Assembly: GCA_028752905.1 (NCBI GenBank)
Contig: JAQNBH010000003.1
Span: 39,120,472 to 39,184,471 of the forward strand
Direction: 5' to 3'
DNA: 64,000 nt
Source of the DNA: Cladorhizidae sp. MBARI D1340-BT2
Taxonomy: Eukaryota; Porifera; Demospongiae; Poecilosclerida; Cladorhizidae
Each line of letters starts with the position of its first letter. Positions within the stretch are counted from its first letter, which is position 1. The notes beneath the pieces are model-generated. The model ran no database searches. It saw only the letters and a list, made by a program, of their open reading frames with translations, and had not been told where the DNA came from. The translations under genes were made by a program, and so were the position numbers. Shown here piece after piece: positions 51,887 through 64,000 of the stretch.

Positions 51887-53660
51887 CATTTAGTTATACA
51901 CCTAGCATGGTTATACAATTAGCATGGTTTACACCTAGCATGGTTATATACCTAGCATGGTTATACACCTAGCATGGTTATACACCTAGCATGGTTATAT
52001 ACCTGGCATGGTTATATACCTAGCATGGTTATACAATTAGCATGGTTATACACCTAGCATGGTTATATACCTAGCATAGTTATACACATAGCATGGTTAT
52101 ACACCTAGCATGGTTATATACCTAGCATGGTTATATACCTAGCATGATTATATACCTAGCATGGTTATATACCTAGCATGGTTATATACCTAGCATTGTT
52201 ATACACCTAGCATGGTTATATACCTAGCATGGTTATATACCTAGCATGGTCATACACCTAGCATGGTTATATACTTAGCATGGTTATATACCTAGCATGG
52301 TTATATACCTAGCATGGTTATATACCTAGCATAGTTATACACCTAGCATGGTTATACAATTAGCATGGTTATACACCTAGCATGGTTATATACCTAGCAT
52401 AGTTATACACCTAGTATGGTTATACACCTAGCATGGTTATATACCTAGCATGGTTGTATACCTAGCATGGTTATATACCTAGCATGGTTATATACCTAGC
52501 ATGGTTATACACCTAGCATGGTTATACAATTAGCATGGTTATACACCTAGCATGGTTATATACCTAGCATAGTTATACACCTAGCAAGGTTATACACCTA
52601 GCATGGTTATATACCTAGCATGGTTATACACCTAGCATGGTTATATACCTAGCATGGTTATATACCTAGCATGGTCATACACCTAGCATGGTTATATACT
52701 TAGCATGGTTATATACCTAGCATGGTTATATACCTAGCATGGTTATATACCTAGCATAGTTATACACCTAGCATGGTTATACAATTAACATGGTTATACA
52801 CCTAGCATGGTTATATACCTAGCATAGCTATACACCTAGCATGGTTATACACCTAGCATGGTTATATACCTAGCATGGTTATATACCTAGCATGGTTATA
52901 TACCTAGCATGGTTATATACCTAACATGGTTATACACCTAGCATGGTTGTATACCTAGCATGGTTATATACCTAGCATGGTTATATACCTAGCATGGTTA
53001 TATACCTAGCATGATTATATACCTAGAATGGTTATACACCTAGCATGGTTATACAATTAGCATGGTTATACACCTAGCATAGTTATACACCTAGCATAGT
53101 TATACACCTAGCATGGTTATACACCTAGCATGGTTATATACCTAGCATGGTTATATACCTAGCATGGTTATATACCTAGCATGGTTATATACCTAGCATA
53201 GTTATACACCTAGCATGGTTATACAATTAGCATGGATATACACCTAGCATAGCTATACACCTAGCATGGTTATACACCTAGCATGGTTATATACCTAGCA
53301 TGGTTATATACCTAGCATGGTTATATACCTAGCATGGTTATATACCTAGCATGGTTATACACCTAGCATGGTTATATACCTAGCATGGTTATATACCTTG
53401 CATGGTTATATACCTAGCATGGTTATATACCTAGCATGGTTATACACCTAGCATGGTTATACAATTAGCATGGTTATACACCTAGCATGGTTATATACCT
53501 AGCATAGTTATACACCTAGCATGGTTAAACACCTAGCATGGTTATATATCTAGCATGGTTATATACCTAGCATGGTTATATACCTAGCATGGTTATATAC
53601 CTAGCATTTAGTTATACACCTAGCATGGTTATACAATTAGCATGGTTTACACCTAGCATG
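51887..53660. repeat. 1,718-bp duplication in array 3
   Basis: Two rare indel monomers recur together: CATTTAG at 51887 and 53605, and CATGGTTTAC at 51923 and 53641, both 1,718 bp apart. The interval spans first to last landmark; true block ends were not determined. Confidence 0.65.
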
Positions 53661-56600
53661 GTTATATACCTAGCATGGTTATACACCTAGCATGGTTATA
53701 CACCTAGCATGGTTATATACCTAGCATGGTTATATACCTAGCATGGTTATACAATTAGCATGGTTATACACCTAGCATGGTTATATACCTAGCATAGTTA
53801 TACACCTAGCATGGTTATACACCTAGCATGGTTATATACCTAGCATGGTTATATACCTAGCATGGTTATATACCTAGCATGGTTATACACCTAGCATGGT
53901 TATATACCTAGCATGGTTATATACCTAACATTGTTATATACCTAGCATGGTTATATACCTAGCATAGTTATACACCTAGCATCGTTATACACCTAGCATG
54001 GTTATACACCTAGCATGGTTATACACCTAGCATGGTTATATACCTAGCATGGTTAATTACCTAGCATGGTTATATACCTAGCATGGTTATATATCTGGCA
54101 TAGTTATACACCTAGCATGGTTATACAATTAGCATGGTTATACACCTAGCATGGTTATATACCTAGCATGGTTATATACCTAGCATGGTTATATACCTAG
54201 CATAGTTATACACCTAGCATGGTTATACAATTAACATGGTTATACACCTAGCATGGTTATATACCTAGCATAGCTATACACCTAGCATGGTTATACACCT
54301 AGCATGGTTATATACCTAGCATGGTTATATACCTAGCATGGTTATATACCTAGCATGGTTATATACCTAACATGGTTATACACCTAGCATGGTTGTATAC
54401 CTAGCATGGTTATATACCTAGCATGGTTATATACCTAGCATGGATATATACCTAGCATGCTTATACACCTAGCATGGTTATACAATTAGCATGGTTATAC
54501 ACCTAGCATGGTTATACACCTAGCATGGTTATATACCTAGCATAGTTATACACCTAGCATGGTTATACACCTAGCATGGTTATACACCTAGCATGGTTAT
54601 ATACCTAGCATGGTTATATACCTAGCATGGTTATATACCTAGCATAGTTATACACCTAGCATGGTTATACAATTAGCATGGTTATACACCTAGCATGGTT
54701 ATATACCTAGCATGGTTATACACCTAGCATGGTTATACACTTAGCATGGTTATACACCTAGCATGGTTATATACCTAGCATGGTTATATACCTAGCATGG
54801 TTATATACCTAGCATGGTTATATACCTAGCATAGTTATACACCTAGCATGGTTATACAATTAGCATGGTTATACACCTAGCATTGTTATATACCTAGCAT
54901 AGCTATACACCTAGCATGGTTATACACCTAGCATGGTTATATACCTAGCATGGTTATATACCTAGCATGGTTATATACCTAGCATGGTTATATACCTAGC
55001 ATGGTTATACACCTAGCATGGTTATATACCTAGCATGGTTATATACCTAGCATGGTTATATACCTAGCATGGTTATATACCTAGCATGGTTATATACCTA
55101 GCATGGTTATACAATTAGCATGGTTATACACCTAGCATGGTTATATACCTAGCATGGTTATACACCTTGCATGGTTATACACCTAGCATGGTTATATACC
55201 TAGCATGGTTATATACCTAGCATGGTTATACACCTAGCATGCTTATACAATTAGCATGGTTATATACCTAGCATGGTTATATACCTAGCATGGTTATATA
55301 CCTAGCATGGTTATACAATTAGCATGGTTATACACCTAGCATGGTTATATACCTAGCATGGTTATACACCTAGCATGGTTATACACCTAGCTTGGTTATA
55401 TACCTAGCATGATTATATACCTAGCATGGTTATATACCTAGCATAGTTATACACCTAGCATGGTTATACAATTAGCATGGTTATACACCTAGCATGGTTA
55501 TATACCTAGCATAGTTATATACCTAGCATGGTTATACACCTAGCATGGTTATATACCTAGCATGGTTATATACCTAGCATGGTTATATACCTAGCATGGT
55601 TATATACCTAGCATAGTTATATACCTAGCATGGTTATATACCTAGCATAGTTATACACCTAGCATGGTTATACACCTAGCATGGTTATATACCTAGCATG
55701 GTTATATACCTAGCATGGTTATACACCTAGCATGGTTATATACCTTGCATGGTTATATACCTAGCATGGTTATATACCTAGCATAGTTATACACCTAGCA
55801 TGGTTATATACCTAGCATGGTTATACACCTAGCATGGTTATATACCTAGCATGGTTATATACCTAGCATGGTTATACACCTAGCATAGTTATACACCTAG
55901 CATGGTTATACAATTAGCATGGTTATACACCTAGCATGGTTATATACCTAGCATAGTTATAATACTTGCATGGTTATACACCTAGCATGGTTATACACCT
56001 AGCATGGTTATACACCTAGCATGGTTATATACCTAGCATGGTTATACACCTAGCATGGTTATATACCTAGCATGGTTATATACCTAGCATGGTTATATAC
56101 CTAGAATGGTTATATACCTAGCATAGTTATACACCTAGCAAGGTTATACAATTAGCATGGTTATACACCTAGCATGGTTATATACCTAGCATAGTTATAA
56201 TACTAGCATGGTTATACACCTAGCATGGTTATATACCTAGCATGGTTATATACCTAGCATGGTTATATACCTAGCATGGTTATACACCTAGCATGGTTAT
56301 ATACCTAGCATGGTTATATACCTAGCATGGTTATATACCTAGCATGGTTATATATGTAGCATAGTTATACACCTAGCATGGTTATACAATTAGCATGGTT
56401 ATACACCTAGCATGGTTATATACCTAGCATAGTTATACACCTAGCATCGTTATACACCTAGCATGGTTATATGCCTAGCATGGTTATACACCTAGCATGG
56501 TTATATACCTAGCATGGTTATACACCTAGCATGGTTATATACCTATCATGGTTATATACCTAGCATGGTTATACACCTAGCATGGTTATATACCTAGCAT

Positions 56601-57710
56601 GGTTATATACCTAGCATGGTTATACACCTAGCATGGTTATATACCTAGCATGGTTATATACCTAGCATGGTTATATACCTAGCATGGTTATATACCTAGC
56701 ATAGTTATACACCTAGCATGGTTATACAATTAGCATGGTTATACACCTAGCATGGTTATATACCTAGCATAGTTATATACCTAGCATGGATATACACCTA
56801 GCATGGTTATATACCTAGCATGGTTATATACCTAGCATGGTTATATACCTTGCATGGTTATATACCTAGCATAGTTATACACCTAGCATGGTTATACAAT
56901 TAGCATGGTTATACACCTAGCATGGTTATATACCTAGCATAGTTATACACTTAGCATGGTTATACACCTAGCATGGTTATATACCTAGCATGGTTATATA
57001 CCTAGCATGATTATATACCTAGCATGGTTATATACCTAGCATAGTTATACACCTAGCATGGTTACACAATTAGCATGGTTATACACCTAGCATGGTTATA
57101 TACCTAGCATAGTTATAATACTAGCATGGTTATACACCTAGCATGGTTATACACCTAGCATGGTTATACACCTAGCATGGTTATATACCTAGCATGGTTA
57201 TACACCCAGCATGGTTATATACCTAGCATGGTTATATACCTAGCATGGTTATATACCTAGAATGGTTATATACCTAGCATAGTTATACACCTAGCAAGGT
57301 TATACAATTAGCATGGTTATACACCAAGCATGGTTATATACCTAGCATAGTTATAATACTAGCATGGTTATACACCTAGCATGGTTATATACCTAGCATG
57401 GTTATATACCTAGCATGGTTATATACCTAGAATAGTTATACACCTAGCATGGTTATACAATTAGCATGGTTATACACCTAGCATGGTTATATACCTAGCA
57501 TGGTTATATACCTAGCATGGTTATATACCTAGCATGGTTATATACCTAGCATAGTTATACACCTAGCATGGTTATACAATTAGATTGGTTATACACATAG
57601 CATGGTTATATACCTTGCATAGTTATAGACCTAGCATGGTTATATGCCTAGCATGGTTATACACCTAGCATGGTTATATACCTAGCATGATTATACACCT
57701 AGCATGGTTA

Positions 57711-57725
57711 GCCCTAGCCCTAGCC
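57711..57725. repeat. CCCTAG hexamer island 1
   Basis: GCCCTAGCCCTAGCC replaces part of a monomer after GCATGATTATACACCTAGCA (57686 onward). The 6-bp period differs from the 17-bp array. A second island with the same left context is at 63177. Confidence 0.7.
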
Positions 57726-59330
57726 ATAGCATGGTTATATACCTAGCATGGTTATACACCTAGCATGGTTATATACCTAGCATGGTTATATACCTAGCAT
57801 GGATATATACCTAGCATGGTTATATACCTAGCATAGTTATACACCTAGCATCGTTATACACCTAGCATGGTTATATACCTAGCATGGTTATATACCTAGC
57901 ATGGTTATATACCTAGAATAGTTATACACCTAGCATGGTTATACAATTAGCATGGTTATACACCTAGCATGGTTATATACCTAGCATGATTATATACCTA
58001 GCATGGTTATATACCTAGCATGGTTATACACCTAGCATGGTTATATACCTAGCATGGTTATATACCTAGCATGGTTATATACCTAGCATGGTTATATACC
58101 TAGCATAGTTATACACCTAGCATGGTTATACAATTAGATTGGTTATACACATAGCATGGTTATATACCTAGCATAGTTATACACCTAGCATGGTTATACA
58201 CCTAGCATGGTTTTATACCTAGCATGGTTATTTAACTAGCATGATTATATACCGAGCATGGTTATATACCTAGCATGGTTATACACCTAGCATGGTTATA
58301 TACCTAGCATGGTTATATACCTAGCATGGTTATATACCTAGCATGGTTATATACCTAGCATAGTTATACACCTAGCATGGTTATACAATTAGCATGGTTA
58401 TACACCTAGCATGGTTATATACCTAGCATAGTTATACACCTAGCATGGTTATACACCTAGCATGGTTATATACCTAGCATGGTTATATACCTAGCATGGT
58501 TATATACCTAGCATGGTTATATACCTAGCATAGTTATACACCTAGCATGGTTATACAATTAGCATGGTTATACACCTAGCATGGTTATATACCTAGCATG
58601 GTTATACACCTAGCATGGTTATACACCTAGCATGGTTATATACCTAGCATGGTTATATACCTAGCATGGTTATACAATTAGCATGGTTATACACCTAGCA
58701 TGGTTATATACCTAGCATAGTTATACACCTAGCTTGGTTGTACACCTAGCATGGTTATATACCTAGCATGGTTATATACTTAGCATGGTTATATACCTAG
58801 CATGGTTATATACCTAGCATGGTTATATACCTAGCATGGTTATACACCTAGCATGGTTATACACCTAGCATGGTTATATACCTAGCATGGTCATACACCT
58901 AGCATGGTTATATACTTAGCATGGTTATATACCTAGCATGGTTATATACCTAGCATGGTTATATACCTAGCATAGTTATACACCTAGCATGGTTATACAA
59001 TTAGCATGGTTATACACCTAGCATGGTTATATACCTAGCATAGTTATACACCTAGCATGGTTATACACCTAGCATGGTTATATACCTAGCATGGTTATAT
59101 ACCTAGCATGGTTATATACCTAGCATGGTTATATACCTAGCATAGTTATACACCTAGCATGGTTATACAATTAGCATGGTTATACACCTAGCATGGTTAT
59201 ATACCTAGCATAGTTATACACCTAGCATGGTTATACACCTAGCATGGTTATATACCTAGCATGGTTATACACCTAGCATGGTTATACACCTAGCATGGTT
59301 AATTACCTAGCATGGTTATACACCTAGCAT

Positions 59331-61420
59331 TGTTTTATACCTAGCATGGTTATACACCTAGCATGGTTATATACCTAGCATGGTTATATACCTAGCATGG
59401 TTATATACCTAACATGGTTATACACCTAGCATGGTTATATACCTAGCATGGTTATATACCTAGCATGGTTATATACCTAGCATGGTTATAATCCTAGCAT
59501 GGTTATATACCTAGCATGGTTATATACCTAGCATAGTTATACACCTAGCATGGTTATACAATTAGCATGGTTATACACCTAGCATGGTTATATACCTAGC
59601 ATAGTTATAATACTAGCATGGTTATACACCTAGCATGGTTATACACCTAGCATGGTTATACACCTAGCATGGTTATACACCTAGCATGGTTATATACCTA
59701 GCATGGTTATATACCTAGCATGGTTATATACCTAGCATGGTTATATACCTAGCATAGTTATACACCTAGCATGGTTATACAATTAGCATGGTTATACACC
59801 TAGCATGGTTATATACCTAGCATGGTTATACACCTAGCATGGTTATACACCTAGCATGGTTATATACCTAGCATGGTTATATACCTAGCATGGTTATACA
59901 ATTAGCATGGTTATACACCTAGCATGGTTATATACCTAGCATAGTTATACACCTAGCTTGGTTGTACACCTAGCATGGTTATATACCTAGCATGGTTATA
60001 TACTTAGCATGGTTATATACCTAGCATGGTTATATACCTAGCATGGTTATATACCTAGCATGGTTATACACCTAGCATGGTTATACACCTAGCATGGTTA
60101 TATACCTAGCATGGTCATACACCTAGCATGGTTATATACTTAGCATGGTTATATACCTAGCATGGTTATATACCTAGCATGGTTATATACCTAGCATAGT
60201 TATACACCTAGCATGGTTATACAATTAGCATGGTTATACACCTAGCATGGTTATATACCTAGCATAGTTATACACCTAGCATGGTTATACACCTAGCATG
60301 GTTATATACCTAGCATGGTTATATACCTAGCATGGTTATATACCTAGCATGGTTATATACCTAGCATAGTTATACACCTAGCATGGTTATACAATTAGCA
60401 TGGTTATACACCTAGCATGGTTATATACCTAGCATAGTTATACACCTAGCATGGTTATACACCTAGCATGGTTATATACCTAGCATGGTTATACACCTAG
60501 CTAGGTTATACACCTAGCATGGTCATATACCTAGCATAGTTATACACCTAGCATGGTTATACAATTAGCATGGTTATACACCTAGCATGGTCATATACCT
60601 AGCATAGTTAGACACCTAGCATGGTTATACACCTAGCATGGTTATATACCTAGCATGGTTATATACCTAGCATGGTTATATACCTAGCATGGTTATATAC
60701 CTAGCATGGTTATATACCTAGCATAGTTATACACCTAGCATGGTTATATAATTAGCATGGTTAGACACCTAGCATGGTTATATACCTAGCATGGTTATAC
60801 ACCTAGCATGGTTATACACCTAGCATGGTTATACACCTAGCATGGTTATACACCTAGCATGGTTATACACCTAGCATGGTTATACACCTAACATAGTTAT
60901 ACACCTAGCATGGTTATATACCTAGCATGGTTATACACCTAGCATGGTTATATACCTAATATGGTTATATAACTAGCATGGTTATACACCTAGCATGGTT
61001 ATATACCTAGCATGGTTATATACCTTGCATGGTTATATACCTAACATGGTTATATACCTAGCATAGTTATACACCTAGCATGGTTATACAATTAGCATGG
61101 TTATACACCTAGCATGGTTATATACCTAGCATAGTTATACACCTAGCATGGTTATACACCTAGCATGGTTATATACTAGCATGGTTATACACCTAGCATG
61201 GTTATACACCTAGCATGGTTAATTACCTAGCATGGTTATACACCTAGTATTGTTTTATACCTAGCATGGTTATACACCTAGCATGGTTATATACCTAGCA
61301 TGGTTATATACCTAGCATGGTTATATACCTAACATGGTTATACACCTAGCATGGTTATATACCTAGCATGGTTATATGCCTAGCATGGTTATATACCTAG
61401 CATGGTTATAATCCTAGCAT
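59331..61420. repeat. 1,920-bp duplication in array 3
   Basis: TGTTTTATAC (59331/61251) and the ATCCTAGC monomer (59491/61411) recur at exactly 1,920 bp. A neighbouring pair of CTTGGTTGTAC monomers at about 58733/59958 shows another offset of 1,225 bp. Confidence 0.65.
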
Positions 61421-63176
61421 GGTTATATACCTAGCATGGTTATATACCTAGCATAGTTATACACCTAGCATGGTTATACAATTAGCATGGTTATACACCT
61501 AGCATGGTTATATACCTAGCATAGTTATAATACTAGCATGGTTATACACCTAGCATGGTTATACACCTAGCATGGTTATACACCTAGCATGGTTATACAC
61601 CTAGCATGGTTATATACCTAGCATGGTTATACACCTAGCATGGTTATACACCTAGCATGGTTAAATACCTAGCATGGTTATACACCTAGCATGGTTATAT
61701 ACCTAGCATGGTTATACACCTAGCATCGTTATACACCTAGCATGGTTATATGCCTAGCATGGTTATATATGTAGCATAGTTATACACCTAGCATGGTTAT
61801 ACAATTAGCATGGTTATACACCTAGCATGGTTATATACCTAGCATAGTTATACACCTAGCATCGTTATACACCTAGCATGGTTATATGCCTAGCATGGTT
61901 ATACACCTAGCATGGTTATATACCTAGCATGTTTATACACCTAGCATGGTTATATACCTAACATGGTTATATACCTAGCATGGTTATACACCTAGCATGG
62001 TTATATACCTAGCATGGTTATATACCTAGCATGGTTATACACCTAGCATGGTTATATACCTAGCATGGTTATATACCTAGCATGGTTATATACCTAGCAT
62101 GGTTATATACCTAGCATAGTTATACACCTAGCATGGTTATACAATTAGCATGGTTATACACCTAGCATGGTTATATACCTAGCATAGTTATATACCTAGC
62201 ATGGATATACACCTAGCATGGTTATATACCTAGCATGGTTATATACCTAGCATGGTTATATACCTTGCATGGTTATATACCTAGCATAGTTATACACCTA
62301 GCATGGTTATACAATTAGCATGGTTATACACCTAGCATGGTTATATACCTAGCATAGTTATAGACTTAGCATGGTTATACACCTAGCATGGTTATATACC
62401 TAGCATGGTTATATACCTAGCATGATTATATACCTAGCATGGTTATATACCTAGCATAGTTATACACCTAGCATGGTTATATACCTAGCATGATTATACA
62501 CCTAGCATGGTTATATACCTAGCATGGTTATATACCTAGCATGGTTATATACCTAGAATGGTTATATACCTAGCATAGTTATAATACTAGCATGGTTATA
62601 CACCTAGCATGGTTATACACCTAGCATGGTTATACACCTAGCATGGTTATATACCTAGCATGATTATACACCTAGCATGGTTATATACCTAGCATGGTTA
62701 TATACCTAGCATGGTTATATACCTAGAATGGTTATATACCTAGCATAGTTATACACCTAGCAAGGTTATACAATTAGCATGGTTATACACCTAGCATGGT
62801 TATATACCTAGCATAGTTATAATACTAGCATGGTTATACACCTAGCATGGTTATATACCTAGCATGGTTATATACCTAGCATGGTTATATACCTAGAATA
62901 GTTATACACCTAGCATGGTTATACAATTAGCATGGTTATACACCTAGCATGGTTATATACCTAGCATGGTTATATACCTAGCATGGTTATATACCTAGCA
63001 TGGTTATATACCTAGCATAGTTATACACCTAGCATGGTTATACAATTAGATTGGTTATACACATAGCATGGTTATATACCTAGCATAGTTATACACCTAG
63101 CATGGTTATATGCCTAGCATGGTTATACACCTAGCATGGTTATATACCTAGCATGATTATACACCTAGCATGGTTA

Positions 63177-63197
63177 GCCCTAGCCCTAGCCCTAGCA
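63177..63197. repeat. CCCTAG hexamer island 2
   Basis: Three consecutive CCCTAG-type hexamers (first bases GCCCTAGCCCTAG) interrupt the satellite. It is one hexamer longer than island 1, so the hexamer itself changes copy number. Confidence 0.7.
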
Positions 63198-64000
63198 TGG
63201 TTATATACCTTGCATGGTTATATACCTAGCATGGTTATACACCTAGCATGGTTATATACTTAGCATGGTTATATACCTAGCATGGTTATATACCTAGCAT
63301 GGTTATATACCTAGCATGGTTATACACCTAGCATGGTTATACAATTAGCATGGTTATACACCTAGCATGGTTATATACCTAGCATAGTTATACACCTAGC
63401 ATGGTTATACACCTATCATGGTTATATACCTAGCATGGTTATATACCTAGCATGGTTATATACCTAGCATGGTTATATACCTAGCATAGTTATACACCTA
63501 GCATGGTTATACAATTAGCATGGTTATACACCTAGCATGGTGATATACCTAGCATGGTTATACACCTAGCATGGTTATACACCTAGCATGGTTATATACC
63601 TAGCATGGTTATATACCTAGCATGGTTATACAATTAGCATGGTTATACACCTAGCATGGTTATATACCTAGCATAGTTATACACCTAGCTTGGTTGTACA
63701 CCTAGCATGGTTATATACCTAGCATGGTTATATACTTAGCATGGTTATATACCTAGCATGGTTAAATACCTAGCATGGTTATATACCTAGCATGGTTATA
63801 CACCTAGCATAGTTATAAACCTAGCATGATTATATACCTAGCATGGTTATATACCTAGCATGGTTATACACCTAGCATGGTTATATACCTAGCATGGTTA
63901 TATACCTAGCATGGTTATATACCTAGCATAGTTATACACCTAGCATGGTTATATACCTAGTATGGTTATACACCTAGCATGGTTATATACCTAGCATGGT

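Larger units (their letters stand above)
57583..63197. repeat. 5,466-bp duplication in array 3
   Basis: The GATTGG monomer (57583/63049) and the start of the CCCTAG island (57711/63177) are each 5,466 bp apart, so the two regions are copies of one segment. The later one has one more hexamer. Confidence 0.7.
50192..64000. repeat. 17-bp minisatellite array 3 (about 812 units, runs off window)
   Basis: 13.8 kb of the same monomer, continuing past the window. The beginning matches arrays 1 and 2 monomer by monomer, but the CTGGCATAG landmark lies 757 bp from the transposon end instead of 468, a gain of 289 bp or exactly 17 monomers. Variants frequent here and rare elsewhere include TATAATACTAGC, TATACTTAGC, TTAGATTGG and two CCCTAG-type islands. 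This array looks more heterogeneous than the others. No gene was seen. Confidence 0.98.

Noticed and set aside
1..64000. tRNA, rRNA or other structured RNA genes
   Set aside because: Nothing with the required stems or conserved boxes was seen in the modules, and the arrays are purely repetitive.

Overview
The window looks like eukaryotic, probably invertebrate metazoan, repeat DNA with no bacterial features. About 55.4 kb (roughly 86%) is one 17-bp minisatellite (consensus ATGGTTATAYACCTAGC) in three uninterrupted arrays at 1887-31643, 35015-46818 and 50192-64000. There are no operons, RNA genes or host genes. The metazoan assignment rests on the recalled look of the encoded protein and is an inference; the species cannot be named from the sequence.

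Three copies of one 3.37-kb module break the arrays: copy 1 (1-1886, cut by the window edge), copy 2 (31644-35014) and copy 3 (46819-50191). The module has the structure of a DNA transposon. Its ends are imperfect terminal inverted repeats of about 130-150 bp starting CTAGGAGT, and it is flanked by a candidate 7-bp target-site duplication, GTTATAC. Removing the module and one GTTATAC leaves a perfect 17-bp monomer, so it appears to have inserted into a pre-existing array. On the minus strand each module carries one broken gene of about 2.7 kb. The gene is split into collinear pieces A (N-terminal, basic/acidic), B (HFD, MTD and CKSH motifs of an RNase H-like transposase core), C (helical region plus a candidate catalytic E), D (SH3/chromo-like C-terminal region) and a short tail. 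The pieces are separated by +1 frame changes (A to B, C to D) and single in-frame stops (B to C, D to tail). Copies 2 and 3 share all of these lesions, and copy 1 shares those inside the window. Copy 3 has an extra 2-bp insertion.

The three modules have the same insertion point and the same flanking monomer variants. They therefore descend from one insertion that was later copied together with satellite DNA. Copies 2 and 3 are closest to each other. The arrays are built from many nested segmental duplications, with recurrent offsets of 3529, 5164, 1518, 4198, 782, 1718, 1920 and 5466 bp that can be followed with rare variant monomers. The most notable feature is this satellite/transposon composite, in which a dead transposon is carried as part of an expanding higher-order satellite.
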